From Endozoicomonas montiporae CL-33 (GTDB lineage Bacteria; Pseudomonadota; Gammaproteobacteria; Pseudomonadales; Endozoicomonadaceae), in assembly GCF_001583435.1 (NCBI RefSeq), contig NZ_CP013251.1, positions 2,191,617-2,255,616 on the forward strand: DNA of 64,000 nucleotides, read 5' to 3'. The notes under the pieces are model-generated. The model made no database searches. It saw nothing but the letters and a program-made list of their open reading frames with translations, and had not been told where the DNA came from. Positions 17,165 through 26,811 of the stretch are shown here, in pieces. Both the position numbers and the translations under genes were made by a program. How positions within the stretch are numbered: the stretch's first letter is position 1; the number at the start of each line of letters is the position of its first letter.

Positions 17165-18148
17165 TTACAGGCTGGAGAAGTGCTGTTTGGCAAAGGCTAC
17201 CTTTTCCGGTATCGGAAGGTTCCAGTCAGGCATGGCCTCAACTTTCTGTAACCTTGGGTGAATACCACAGCCGTTGGCAATCTGAATAGCCAGTCCTGGT
17301 CGTGCATTCAGTTCCAGAATTAACGGTCCGTGGTGTTTGTCCAGCACCATATCCACACCGAGATAGCCCAGTCCTGTCATGCCATAACAGGCAGCGGTCA
17401 GTTCCAGTAGCCGGTCCCAGTGTGGAACTTTAAGGCTTTCAAAACTGTGATTGGTATCGGGGTGAAGCTCAATCGGTGTGTCAAACTGCACAGCCCGCAG
17501 GCTTTGCCCCGTGGCAATATCCAGCCCGACACCAACAGCACCTTGGTGCAGGTTGGCTTTGCCGTCGGATGCCCGGGTTGCAAGTCGTAACATCGCCATG
17601 ACCGGAAAGCCCCGAAAAACGATCATACGGATGTCGGGTACGCCTTCAAAGCTGTAGTCATTAAACACCGGGTCGGCCTGAATCAGGCCTTCAATCATGG
17701 CGACATCGGACTTGCCGCCCAGTGAATACAAACCGCCGAGGATGTTAGACACATGTCGGTTAATATCCTCAAACTCAAGGGTATCACCACTGGCTTTGAC
17801 ATAGCGGTCACCGTCTCGGCCAGTGATCACCAGAATACCCTTTCCGCCGCTGCCCTGGGCCGGTTTGATAACGAAATGCTCGTGTGCCTGAAGCATTTGA
17901 CGGAGATTTTTGATCTCCGACTGGTATGACACGACGCCCAGCAGCTCCGGTACAGCTACGCCAGCCTGTTGAGCCATTTGTTTGGTGGTGAGTTTGTTAT
18001 CCACCTGTGGCAGCAGTTTTCTGGGGTTGTACTTGATAACGTAATCCAGATTTCGGCTGTTCATGCTCAGGATGCCGGCTTTTTTGAGCTGCTCGGGTCT
18101 GGCAAAGCTGTCTGCGAGCTGGGTAACGAAGCGACTAATTACTCCCAT
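17165..18148 (-). CDS. RimK-like ATP-grasp (alpha-L-glutamate ligase-like) protein
   Basis: 327 aa ATP-grasp enzyme. HFVIKPAQGSGGKGILV is the nucleotide-binding loop, and GYLGVDMVLDKHHGPLILELNARPGLAIQIANG holds the metal-binding glutamate and asparagine. Such proteins join amino acids to peptides or proteins. The cluster of this ligase, a 7TM inactive transglutaminase and a retropepsin-like protease was pointed out in comparative genomics of amidoligases (Aravind group) as a predicted peptide-modification system; the substrate is unknown to me. The gene starts 6 bp after the transglutaminase gene, as the last of the three-gene operon. Confidence 0.88.
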   Translation of the reverse strand: MGVISRFVTQLADSFARPEQLKKAGILSMNSRNLDYVIKYNPRKLLPQVDNKLTTKQMAQQAGVAVPELLGVVSYQSEIKNLRQMLQAHEHFVIKPAQGSGGKGILVITGRDGDRYVKASGDTLEFEDINRHVSNILGGLYSLGGKSDVAMIEGLIQADPVFNDYSFEGVPDIRMIVFRGFPVMAMLRLATRASDGKANLHQGAVGVGLDIATGQSLRAVQFDTPIELHPDTNHSFESLKVPHWDRLLELTAACYGMTGLGYLGVDMVLDKHHGPLILELNARPGLAIQIANGCGIHPRLQKVEAMPDWNLPIPEKVAFAKQHFSSL

Positions 18149-18154
18149 GGTCGT

Positions 18155-19690
18155 TTATTCCTGAGCCAGAGGTTTAAAGCGTCGCAGTTCCAGCAGGCGG
18201 TACCCTGTGTACTGTCCCAGCATCAGCGTTACACCCAGCACCGCAAACAGAAGTTCCGGGAAGTTAAACGTCAGGTGTTCAACGGTCGGGTTGGACATCA
18301 GCAGGTAGCTAATGCTGGCAACCAGCAAACTGCCAAAACCTTCTATGAGTACGTCCCTTGGCCCTTCTTCTTCCCAGAGAATTGACATCCTTTCAATGGT
18401 CCATGCCAGGATGATCATCGGGAAGAAGGTAACGGTCAGTGCCTGGGTGATGCCCAGCTTCCAGCTCAGGATACTCATGGCGCCCATAATGCCGATGACC
18501 ACTATCATTACGGCGGCCAGCCTTGCGACCAGAAGCATATTTAACTGACTGAGTATCGAGCGCATCCACAGCCCGATGGAGACAATGGTGATGAAAATGG
18601 TCAGACCGGGTAATAACTGGGTTTCCAGAAAGGCGACGGAAATCAGAACCGGCATAAAGGTACCTGATGTGCGCAGGCCCACAATGATTCGCATGAACAG
18701 CACGACAAGGGTGCCGATCGGAATCAGCAGAATACTTTTGAAGGCATTCTGTACTTCCAGAGGCAAGGCATAAATCGAGAAATCAACCAGAGCGACTTCA
18801 TCAGCCTGCGAGTTCTGGATAGCCAGCTCTCTGGCAGGAACAGCCTGAGAAATCATGGAGAAGCTGACCCTTGAATTGGTGCCGCCCATGACGTCCAGCA
18901 GGGACTTGCCACCCCGTTGCCACAGGAAGAAGTTGGCAGGGTTGCCAGACTCGCCAGTGACCGGATCAAACATCAGCCAGCCATCGCTGGTATAGACTTC
19001 CAGCATATCGAGCATAGGCTGACGTCGTCGTCCGTCTTCAAGGTATAAGCCTCTGACCATGCGCACCGGAATGTCTGCCATGGTCAACAGGTCAATGAGC
19101 AGGCGTGTACGGGATTCCCGGTCGCTGACCATGCCCAGCAGCATATTGGTGTTCTGGCCTGGGCTTTGCTGTAAGAATTCATTGATCAGAGTGCCGGTAA
19201 AACTGCGGGCATCCGCCGAGCGTTCCGTGACCGATTCGATCAAACTTTCTGCAGCAGTCTGGTAAGGCTCTGGCAGTCTTGGCTTGACCGTGAGCGTGTC
19301 ACTTTCAACGGGTGGTTCTTCATCCGGTGCAGCAACAGAGTCAGGGTAGAGGTTTACTTTGTAATAGAGTGTCTGTCGGCCTTTGGCCTCGCGGATACTC
19401 CATTCCGCCCGTCGTTGGCCATTGTCGTCAAACTGGTTGATACCGTAGCCGGGCGAGGCAAAGGATTCATCGAGAATGCGGACATCGGACTGATGATCGG
19501 GCAGGGTCAGGGTGGCTTTGGCCGGGCCGCCATCGGCAGTAAAATCGACTTCGGCCTCAATACTCCAGATGGTATTGGTTTCACCCCTGAGCAATGGAAA
19601 GCCGAGCGCAAAGTGCTTGTAAAGAGTAAGACCCAGTCCGAGTGCGACAAGCAGCACTACGGCCAGACTGAGTTGAAAACGGCCTTTCAT
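18155..19690 (-). CDS. Inactive transglutaminase fused to 7-TM domain
   Basis: 511 aa. One N-terminal helix (about 7-29), a periplasmic region with a transglutaminase-like fold (IPVRMVRGLYLEDGRRRQPML, YTSDGWLMFDPVTGE) lacking an obvious catalytic cysteine, then about seven helices from residue 300 on (SILLIPIGTLVVLFM, MILAWTIERMSILWEEEG). This matches the 7TM_transglut family. It probably binds a peptide in the periplasm and passes it or a signal across the membrane. Its ATG overlaps the stop of the upstream protease-like gene in an ATGA, which shows translational coupling. Confidence 0.88.
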   Translation of the reverse strand: MKGRFQLSLAVVLLVALGLGLTLYKHFALGFPLLRGETNTIWSIEAEVDFTADGGPAKATLTLPDHQSDVRILDESFASPGYGINQFDDNGQRRAEWSIREAKGRQTLYYKVNLYPDSVAAPDEEPPVESDTLTVKPRLPEPYQTAAESLIESVTERSADARSFTGTLINEFLQQSPGQNTNMLLGMVSDRESRTRLLIDLLTMADIPVRMVRGLYLEDGRRRQPMLDMLEVYTSDGWLMFDPVTGESGNPANFFLWQRGGKSLLDVMGGTNSRVSFSMISQAVPARELAIQNSQADEVALVDFSIYALPLEVQNAFKSILLIPIGTLVVLFMRIIVGLRTSGTFMPVLISVAFLETQLLPGLTIFITIVSIGLWMRSILSQLNMLLVARLAAVMIVVIGIMGAMSILSWKLGITQALTVTFFPMIILAWTIERMSILWEEEGPRDVLIEGFGSLLVASISYLLMSNPTVEHLTFNFPELLFAVLGVTLMLGQYTGYRLLELRRFKPLAQE

Positions 19691-20856
19691 TGGTTACCTC
19701 GTGGCATTTTGTCCGCAATGAATTCCTGACTGACATCCACCAGTGCGGTGTTAGCCAGAAACTGTTCTGCGAGCAGAACCGGAAACTCGTAACTGCTCCG
19801 ATCACGCAGTGTGAATTCGGTGGTTTTTGTGATGTTGCCTACCTTTGTCTGCATGTTGACAACAGGACGCCTCTCGGAATCAAGGCCGCCATGACGTTTG
19901 ATGAGAACAAAACGGGAGACAGGGAGTTCAAGGCTAAAAGACTGTTCACCGGAGATCAGTTTGAACCGAACCCAGGGCTGGCCGTCTTTTTGGAATTCTT
20001 CCAGCTCGCGTGCATCCAGTGACGAGGTTTCTGCTCCGGTATCGACACGGGCTTTAAGAGGTTCGTCAACACCGTTCAGGCGAACCATTTCCAGTGCGCC
20101 AAAAACGGGCAGGTCATTGAGGCTGACTTTTTGGTAAATAGTTTGATCAATAGTTTGATCAATACTGCCTGTCTGGGTGACAGGAACGCTGCGTTGAATG
20201 GTTTTTAATGGTTTTTCAGTGGCGATATAGGTTTTGCCGACGTCTGCAATAGCCAGATCCTGAAGGAAGTCACGACCGACCAGCATCGGGTATTCGTAAG
20301 TGCTGCGGTTGTTCAGAGATATGTTGGCAGTCTGGGTCAGGTTACCAATCTGAATGGCAAGGTTGACCACCGGGCGGCGCTGGGATTCTTCCCCGGGGCG
20401 TTTTATGGAAATGAATTCCTGTATAGGGAGTTCCAGTTCCTGTGTGCCTTTGCTGGTGCGGTGAAGCTCAAACCGTACCCAGGGGCGGCCGTCACGTTCG
20501 AACTGTTGGATATTGCGTGCATCCAGAGAGCTTCGCGCGGCTCCTGTGTCTATTTTGGCAGACATGGCTAAACCGAGGTCGGGTAAACGACCTTCTTCAG
20601 AAAATCCTAGAACCAGTTTGCCGTCAAGGTAAGCAGGCGTTTGTATGTAGGTCTGGGTAACGGTGACTTCCGGTACCGGAGCGGGTTTTTCTGCGGTTGG
20701 TTTTTCCTGAGGTTCAGACACCGGTTTTTCGGCCTTTGGTCGATCCTCTGTGGTTTTTGTTGTGTCTGCTGGTTCCTCGCCGGGCGGGAACGTCTGGCAG
20801 CCAGTCAGTGCCGCTGCAGTAAGGATCAAAGCGGTAATTGCCGGGAAACGGATCAT
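19687..20856 (-). CDS. Retropepsin-like (RimB-type) lipoprotein with two protease domains
   Basis: 389 aa from ATG 20856; the open frame extends to 20943, but only the shorter form gives a lipoprotein signal, ITALILTAAALTGCQTF, with lipobox LTGC. After a proline/glutamate-rich linker there are two copies of the same domain, each with an aspartyl-protease motif: DTGAARSSLDAR and DTGAETSSLDAR, both followed by RRPVVN and a YE(Y/F)P-(V/M)L segment. The family was formerly called ATP-dependent zinc protease and is usually single-domain, so the duplication is notable. A 12-bp exact duplication (20138-20161) encodes IDQTIDQT in the linker between domains. It is the first gene of the operon. Confidence 0.85.
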   Translation of the reverse strand: MIRFPAITALILTAAALTGCQTFPPGEEPADTTKTTEDRPKAEKPVSEPQEKPTAEKPAPVPEVTVTQTYIQTPAYLDGKLVLGFSEEGRLPDLGLAMSAKIDTGAARSSLDARNIQQFERDGRPWVRFELHRTSKGTQELELPIQEFISIKRPGEESQRRPVVNLAIQIGNLTQTANISLNNRSTYEYPMLVGRDFLQDLAIADVGKTYIATEKPLKTIQRSVPVTQTGSIDQTIDQTIYQKVSLNDLPVFGALEMVRLNGVDEPLKARVDTGAETSSLDARELEEFQKDGQPWVRFKLISGEQSFSLELPVSRFVLIKRHGGLDSERRPVVNMQTKVGNITKTTEFTLRDRSSYEFPVLLAEQFLANTALVDVSQEFIADKMPRGNQ

Positions 20857-21075
20857 GGGGAACACTTGTTGAATTAGATAAATGAACCTATGGATGATTG
20901 GCAAACAATCAAATGCTGCGCAGCTTACTGTAAGTCCTGACACTTGCCAATGGCGAACAGCCGCAATCCAGCCGAATTTTTGAGGGTTAATTGACGTAGG
21001 CAGGCAGAATGCAGAAATGGCTGCACCCGGTTGCTCAGAATTAAAGCAGAAGTCTGGCAGGCACTATTGCCAGTG

Positions 21076-22407
21076 TTACAAGTTATCTTTCACGGGTTCT
21101 GGTGTGATGAGCTTTCCCATTATGCCTGTGACTAAAACACACAGAGCGCAGGGGAGAACCCAGCCGAGATTGGCATCAAACCCGGGTAGCATCTTGCAGG
21201 AAGAGGTGACTAACTGAATGAATGGATGCTGTATCTCTTTCACGGCATCAATGGTGCTGAAAACCAATGCGATCAGCAGGGTCGAGCGGTAGACCAGTGT
21301 TGGGTTGGCAAACAGGTCGCGTATCAGTCCTAGCAATATCAGTACAATGCAGACCGGGTAAAGGATCAGCAGTACCGGGATAAACAGCTCTATGATCTGG
21401 TTCAACCCCAAGTTGGCAAAGGCAATGCAGCTGGCTGTAATGGCAATGACCAGTGGGCGGTAACTGAACTGTTTAAACACATCGTCAAAATATTCTGCAG
21501 CAGCGGTTATGCAGCCAATAGCCGTTGTCAGGCAGGCGAGTGTCACGACGCCTGCCAGCAGACTTTTGCCTGGTGTGCCGAATAGAGTATCAACATAGAT
21601 AGACAGAATCTGGCCTCCATTATCCGGGTTCGGGGCAATGTCCCGGCTGGTGGCGCCCAGATAAAACAAAGAGACGTAAACCAGTGTCAGTCCAATAGCG
21701 GCTATAAAACCGGTCACAACACTGTGCCGGAACAGAGCCCGTGTTGACGTAATACCGTGAGAGCGTAGGTTGGTGATGATGACGATACCAAACAGCAAAG
21801 CTGCTAAGGCATCCATGGTCATATAGCCTTCAAGAAAGCCCGTCAGAAAAGGGTTTTCAGAGTATGGGTCGGTGGCTTTGGAGGGCGTTCCCTGGGGAGA
21901 TAGAACGGGTGACAGACCAAGCACTGTCAGCAAGATAATTAAGGCCGGGGTTATAATCTTTCCAACCGATTCCAGCAGACGTCCGGGGTTCAGGCACAGG
22001 TAGGCGCAGATAACAAAGAACACCAGGCTGAAGATCAGGCGGGAAAGCGTATCAGGCGCATCAAGGAACGGCACCATTCCCACTTCATAAGCCACCATGG
22101 CTGTTCTCGGAACTGCGTAAAGGGGGCCAATCACCAGAAAGATAAAGCTTCCCATGGCAATGATCAGCCATTTGGGTAATTCCCGGGTGATTTCGTTAAA
22201 GCCTCCTCCCACTCTGGAAATAACGACGACACCCAACAGCGGAAGCCCGACGCCGGTGACCAGAAAACCGGCAGCAGCCTGCCAGACACTGGTACCAGCC
22301 ATCTGGCCGGCCAGTGGGGGAAAAATCAGGTTGCCAGCACCAAGAAACATGGCAAATACCATGAATCCCATGCCAATAATGTTTTGCAGACTTAATCTCT
22401 GTTTCAT
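21076..22407 (-). CDS. brnQ: Branched-chain amino acid:cation symporter BrnQ
   Basis: 443 aa with about twelve membrane helices and the LIVCS family opening IIGMGFMVFAMFLGAGNLIFPPLAGQMAG. BrnQ imports leucine, isoleucine and valine with Na+ or H+ across the inner membrane. The length is normal, and it is a single gene flanked by spacers on both sides. The assignment is by family pattern; the exact substrate preference cannot be read from sequence. Confidence 0.93.
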   Translation of the reverse strand: MKQRLSLQNIIGMGFMVFAMFLGAGNLIFPPLAGQMAGTSVWQAAAGFLVTGVGLPLLGVVVISRVGGGFNEITRELPKWLIIAMGSFIFLVIGPLYAVPRTAMVAYEVGMVPFLDAPDTLSRLIFSLVFFVICAYLCLNPGRLLESVGKIITPALIILLTVLGLSPVLSPQGTPSKATDPYSENPFLTGFLEGYMTMDALAALLFGIVIITNLRSHGITSTRALFRHSVVTGFIAAIGLTLVYVSLFYLGATSRDIAPNPDNGGQILSIYVDTLFGTPGKSLLAGVVTLACLTTAIGCITAAAEYFDDVFKQFSYRPLVIAITASCIAFANLGLNQIIELFIPVLLILYPVCIVLILLGLIRDLFANPTLVYRSTLLIALVFSTIDAVKEIQHPFIQLVTSSCKMLPGFDANLGWVLPCALCVLVTGIMGKLITPEPVKDNL

Positions 22408-22569
22408 TGCAGCTGCCGTCGTCAGGCGTTCATTTTAGAGGCTAATCAGAGGCTGTTGTGTATGTAATTACTCAGCCACTTAATAGCTTAGCTTCCATGA
22501 TAGCTCTCAAGTATGGACGCAATTTTTGAAAGTGGTAGCAACGTTCGTCGCACGATCTGCAATATTTGA

Positions 22570-22995
22570 CTGATTGACATAGAAAATGTTCCAAATCCTT
22601 CGGTTATCAGGATCTGGCGCATGTTCTCGGACAGACTCCGGCTTTTCTTTTATTGTTATTCGCAGGGTTATGGAGCCGGATCTGAGGGGGCAGTTCCTAA
22701 GCGGGTGCAGGCGATCAGACAGCAGCCGCAAAGTAGTCAGTACAACCTGCTCGCAGCCGAGTTTGGTGATGACGTGGCTGAACGAATGACTCGGACATGG
22801 GATCAGCAGGCGCTCTGGCAACAGCGTGTTCAGGCTTTCGTTGTTGATAAAGAGCGTATTCTTGCCGATCAGAGCTTGAATGGAGTGCAACAGGCTGCAC
22901 AGATTGCCGAGTTACGGAAGAGTAGATTCAGTTCTCAGGAGCAGAAGCGTTTCAGGGTGTTTTTGGAAAATCCGAACTTGATCGTCATTAAATAA
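22570..22995 (+). pseudogene. lipase secretion chaperone (Lif) C-terminal remnant
   Basis: The open frame from 22570 (after a stop) to 22995 has a nonsense-like N-terminal part, then a segment like the C-terminal helices of lipase-specific foldases: LLAAEFGDDVAERM, LWQQRVQAFVVDKERILAD, IAELRKSRFSSQEQKRFRVF. A functional Lif has an N-terminal membrane anchor and about 300 residues; both the anchor and the first half are missing, and no lipase gene lies nearby. I call it a decayed fragment on the strand opposite to both neighbours. The family call is from memory of the motif spacing. Confidence 0.5.
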
Positions 22996-23086
22996 CAGAA
23001 AATAAGAGCCTGTTGTATTGGTGAAAGAGCAGCTCTCCTGACTGAAGGCTGCTCGTACTCGTTGTTTTTTGATCTGTGCTCACAGT

Positions 23087-25795
23087 TTAGCGCGATGAAA
23101 TATGGTCGGCCTGAGTGGCTCTCTGCAAGGTTTCCTTTAATGATTCACAGATGGTTTTGGCAAACTCGGGATCATTGATAGGCTGTTGCCGGTCATCAGT
23201 AATGTAAAACCGATCTTCTACTTTTTCACCAAACGTAGCAATTTTCGCGTTATGTACCTGCAGGTTGAGTGACATGAAAGTTCGTCCGATTTTAGCCAGC
23301 AGCCCGGGGCGGTCAGTGGCTTTAATCTCCAGGAGTGTGCGACGTATGCCGGGTATATTGCTGATTAATACCTCGGGTCTGCGGGCAAAGTGGCGAAGCT
23401 GCCTTGGGGTGCGACGGCTGATCAGGTCGGGGAAGTCCTCGGTGTTTTCCAGAATGAGCTGCAGATGACGTTTGATTTGCTGGATGCGCTTTGGGTTCTG
23501 GCCTATGGCCCGGCCGTCGTCTTCCAGTACGGTAAAGGTGTCCATGCTGTAATTGTCGGACGATGTGATGATTTTGGCATCCTGAATGCTCAGGTGCAGC
23601 TGATCCAGTGCTGCCACAGCTGCAGCAAACAGGTTGGGCTGATCCGGGGTGTAGATGAATACCCTTGATCCTCCCAGCTCCTGCTGGTCAATATCGGTTT
23701 CCTGAACGATAACGAGGGGTTTGCTGCTGCCGTGTTTCAGGATGTTTTCTGTGTGCCAGGCAATTTCTCTGGAGCCATGACGGGTAAAGTACTCAACCCC
23801 CAGCGTTGACCAGAGTTGTGAGATGGCCTGATGATCCAGTGACTGTCCGGCCAGTCGTTTTATGGCTCTTTCTTTAACACCTTCAACCCGTTCTTTAATG
23901 TCGGTGAGGCTGCTCATGTCGCCTTCCAGCATGCGTCGTGTGCGACGGTAAAGTTGCTGAAGCAGCGAAGATCGCCAGCCGTTCCAAAGCTCCGAGTTGG
24001 TCGCGTTGATGTCGGCCACCGTGAGCAGATAGAGAAAGTTGAGGTAGTTGACGGAGCCCATTTTTCGGGCAAAGTCCTGAATGACCTGAGGATCGGACAG
24101 GTCCTGCTTCTGCGCTGTGGTGGACAATGTCAGGTGCTCCCTGACCAGCCAGATAACAAGGCGTGTGTCGTTTGCTTTCAGGCCGTGCCGGCGACAGAAC
24201 AGTTCGGCATCCACCGCCCCCAGCTGGGAATGATCACCGCCACGCCCTTTGCCGATGTCGTGATAGATGGCAGCAATGTAGAGCAGTTCAGGATTTTTAA
24301 TCTCCTTAATCAGCTGGGAGGCAACCGGGTACCTCTGTTGGTTTTCCTGATAATTGAAACTGCGCAGGTGTTTGACCAACAGAAGCGTGTGTGCATCGAC
24401 GGTGTAGGTGTGAAACAGGTCAAACTGCATCTGTCCGATAATTCGTCCGAACTCTGGCAGGTAGCGCCCCAGAATGCCATAGCGTGCCATGCGGCGGAGG
24501 TTGGCTGTAAGAGCATAGGGTGCTTGCAGCAATTTGATAAACAGTTTGGCGCAACGGGGGTCTTTGCGGAAGTCGCTGTCTACCAAATGCCTATGTTCTC
24601 TGAGGCGACGAATGGTTTCAGCCGTTGGGCCGAGAATGTCTGAATTTCTTGTCATCAGGACAAACATTTCAAGCATCGCCGGGGGGTGCTCGTCAAAGAC
24701 GTTTTCGCTGGTGGTTTCGATGTACTGGTTACGTATCTGAAAGCGTTCGTTGATGGATGTAATGGTCTGAGGCTGGTCGGCGTTCAGGATGGCGTCGTCA
24801 AAGTGTTGCAGCAGCAGGTCTTTTAATTGTCCGACAATCAGTACCGTGCGGAAATAGCTCTGCATGAACTGTTCAACCGCCAGCGAGTCGTTGTGGTCGT
24901 GGTAACCAAACAGGGTTGCCAGTGTGCGCTGGTGGTCGAACAACAGGCGGTCTTCGCAGCGACCGGCAATGGTGTGAAGACCCCAGCGGACTTTCCACAA
25001 AAAAGCTTTACAGCGTTGCATCTGTTGGTGTTCGTTCGGACTGAGAAAGCCAATGTCCACCAGTTCTTTCAGGTCGTGAGTGCCAAAGTGGCGGCGAGTA
25101 ACCCAGCCCAGCATATGGATGTCGCGAATACCGCCCGGGGAGCTTTTAATATTGGGTTCCAGATTGTATTCCGAATCGTCGAACTTCCTGTGCCGCTCCC
25201 GCTGCTCATCAAACTTCGCCTGCAAATACGTTTTGCTGGGCCACATGTGCAGTGGGCTGATGCGCTCCTGCAGCTGTTCAGGCAAGGTTTCAGGCCCCGA
25301 CAACAGGCGTGCTTCCAACAGGTTGGTCATAATGGTCAGGTCGTCTTTTGCCTGAATAGCGCACTCATCGACTGAGCGGACGCTGGAGCCGACTTTCAGA
25401 CCAATATCCCACAACAGCGTAAGAAAGCGTTCAATGTTGTCTTTGTGGCTTTCGTAGTGGTTATCTGCCAGCAAGAGCAGGATGTCGATATCAGACGCCG
25501 GGTGCAGTTCTTCCCGGCCATAACCGCCAACCGCCAGCAGGGCAATATCACAGCCGTTGCTCCAGTCCAGATGCTCCCAGGCAACCGTCAGTATTTCATC
25601 CATAAACCAGGTGTGGGCTCCGATCAGGGATTCAATATCCCTTTCTTCTCTGAACCACTGGTTCAGACGTTCTCTGGCCGAACTGATGGCTTTTTTGTAA
25701 GCCGGTATGGCGCTGTTGGACAAGGTGATGTCAGCACGAAACTGACTGCGGTTGAATAACTCGTTTTGCAGAAGGTGGGAAGTGTGGGTGGTCAT
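23087..25795 (-). CDS. glnD: PII uridylyltransferase / uridylyl-removing enzyme GlnD
   Basis: 902 aa from ATG 25795 (the frame is open to 25894, but the extension has no family resemblance). Domain order: nucleotidyltransferase with GGYGREELHPASDIDILLLL; an HD hydrolase domain with IYHDIGKGRGGDHSQLGA; and two C-terminal ACT domains (VFIYTPDQPNLFAA and LEIKATDRPGLLAKIG). GlnD adds UMP to PII proteins when glutamine is low and removes it when high, so controlling glutamine synthetase. It lies downstream of map on the same strand, the usual arrangement in gammaproteobacteria. Confidence 0.97.
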   Translation of the reverse strand: MTTHTSHLLQNELFNRSQFRADITLSNSAIPAYKKAISSARERLNQWFREERDIESLIGAHTWFMDEILTVAWEHLDWSNGCDIALLAVGGYGREELHPASDIDILLLLADNHYESHKDNIERFLTLLWDIGLKVGSSVRSVDECAIQAKDDLTIMTNLLEARLLSGPETLPEQLQERISPLHMWPSKTYLQAKFDEQRERHRKFDDSEYNLEPNIKSSPGGIRDIHMLGWVTRRHFGTHDLKELVDIGFLSPNEHQQMQRCKAFLWKVRWGLHTIAGRCEDRLLFDHQRTLATLFGYHDHNDSLAVEQFMQSYFRTVLIVGQLKDLLLQHFDDAILNADQPQTITSINERFQIRNQYIETTSENVFDEHPPAMLEMFVLMTRNSDILGPTAETIRRLREHRHLVDSDFRKDPRCAKLFIKLLQAPYALTANLRRMARYGILGRYLPEFGRIIGQMQFDLFHTYTVDAHTLLLVKHLRSFNYQENQQRYPVASQLIKEIKNPELLYIAAIYHDIGKGRGGDHSQLGAVDAELFCRRHGLKANDTRLVIWLVREHLTLSTTAQKQDLSDPQVIQDFARKMGSVNYLNFLYLLTVADINATNSELWNGWRSSLLQQLYRRTRRMLEGDMSSLTDIKERVEGVKERAIKRLAGQSLDHQAISQLWSTLGVEYFTRHGSREIAWHTENILKHGSSKPLVIVQETDIDQQELGGSRVFIYTPDQPNLFAAAVAALDQLHLSIQDAKIITSSDNYSMDTFTVLEDDGRAIGQNPKRIQQIKRHLQLILENTEDFPDLISRRTPRQLRHFARRPEVLISNIPGIRRTLLEIKATDRPGLLAKIGRTFMSLNLQVHNAKIATFGEKVEDRFYITDDRQQPINDPEFAKTICESLKETLQRATQADHISSR

Positions 25796-25878
25796 GATAT
25801 TGAAACCTGAAGGCTGGCGCTGTTGTTGTATTTTTATCCTTGTCGGGGTAAGTGAATAGCTGGTGAGACCCCGATGAC

Positions 25879-25903
25879 GGGAGCCTGTTGGCAACAGGCT
25901 CCC
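25879..25903. repeat. perfect 11-bp hairpin between map and glnD
   Basis: GGGAGCCTGTT (25879-25889) and AACAGGCTCCC (25893-25903) pair perfectly around a 3-nt loop, 9 bp after the map stop on the minus strand. No T run follows, so it is more likely an mRNA-stabilising or partial attenuating stem than a full terminator. Confidence 0.65.
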
Positions 25904-25912
25904 GGCTGATGA

Positions 25913-26704
25913 TCAGAAGTTTTCTTCTGAACGGCGGGTCAGTACTTCTACACCGTCAGCTGTGACCAGCAGGGTGTGTTCCCACTGGGCCGAGGAACGA
26001 CGGTCTTTGGTGACAGCAGTCCAGCCGTCACCCAGTAGTTTGGTGTTTTTCTTGCCTGCGTTGATCATCGGCTCAATGGTAAACGTCATGCCTTCTTGCA
26101 GTATGCAATCGTTGTTTTCGTTGTAGCCGTTGTAATGCAATACTTGCGGATCTTCGTGAAAGCCTTTGCCAATCCCGTGACCACAGTATTCTTCTACCAC
26201 GGTAAAATGGTTAGCGTGGGCGTGTGCCTGAATAACCCGGCCGATATCACTCAGGCGCGCACCCGGGCGAACCAGATCGATGGCTTTATACAGGCATTCC
26301 TGAGTTACCTGTACCAGTCGTTCATTAAACGGCTGGGTATCACCAATGATGAACATTTTACTGGTGTCACCGTGGTAGCCGTCTTTGATGATGGTGACGT
26401 CGATGTTCATTACGTCACCTTTTTTTAGCTTCTTCTCACCGGGAATGCCGTGGCACACCACATGGTTGATGGACGTGCAGATAGATTTAGGGAAGCCCTG
26501 ACGACCTGGGGCGGCACCGTAGTTCAAGGGTGCCGGAATGGCTTTCTGTTCATTCACGATGTAGTCGTGGCACAGGCGATCCAGCTCGTCTGTAGTGACG
26601 CCAGCCTTGACGTGCGGGGTGATCATTTCCAGCACTTCTGCTGCCAGACGTCCGGCAACGCGCATGCCTTCGATATCTTCAGGGGTTTTGATAATTACGT
26701 TCAT
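25913..26704 (-). CDS. map: Methionine aminopeptidase type I
   Basis: 263 aa, the usual length. The metal site is complete: aspartates in MNIDVTIIKDGYHGDTSKMF, the histidine in GHGIGKGFHEDPQVLHY, and glutamates in FTIEPMIN and WEHTLLV. It removes the initiator methionine from nascent proteins in the cytosol. In related genomes map is directly divergent from rpsB; here a 500-aa orphan gene has been placed between them. Confidence 0.97.
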   Translation of the reverse strand: MNVIIKTPEDIEGMRVAGRLAAEVLEMITPHVKAGVTTDELDRLCHDYIVNEQKAIPAPLNYGAAPGRQGFPKSICTSINHVVCHGIPGEKKLKKGDVMNIDVTIIKDGYHGDTSKMFIIGDTQPFNERLVQVTQECLYKAIDLVRPGARLSDIGRVIQAHAHANHFTVVEEYCGHGIGKGFHEDPQVLHYNGYNENNDCILQEGMTFTIEPMINAGKKNTKLLGDGWTAVTKDRRSSAQWEHTLLVTADGVEVLTRRSEENF

Positions 26705-26811
26705 AGAAATAAACTGGTTGTCAGCCGTTGGATCGGATGATTGGGTATTAATGGTTCGATTCTATCAGAAGTTGTTGGTTTGTGTATGCAGTAACGGTTT
26801 TTGCTGAACTG

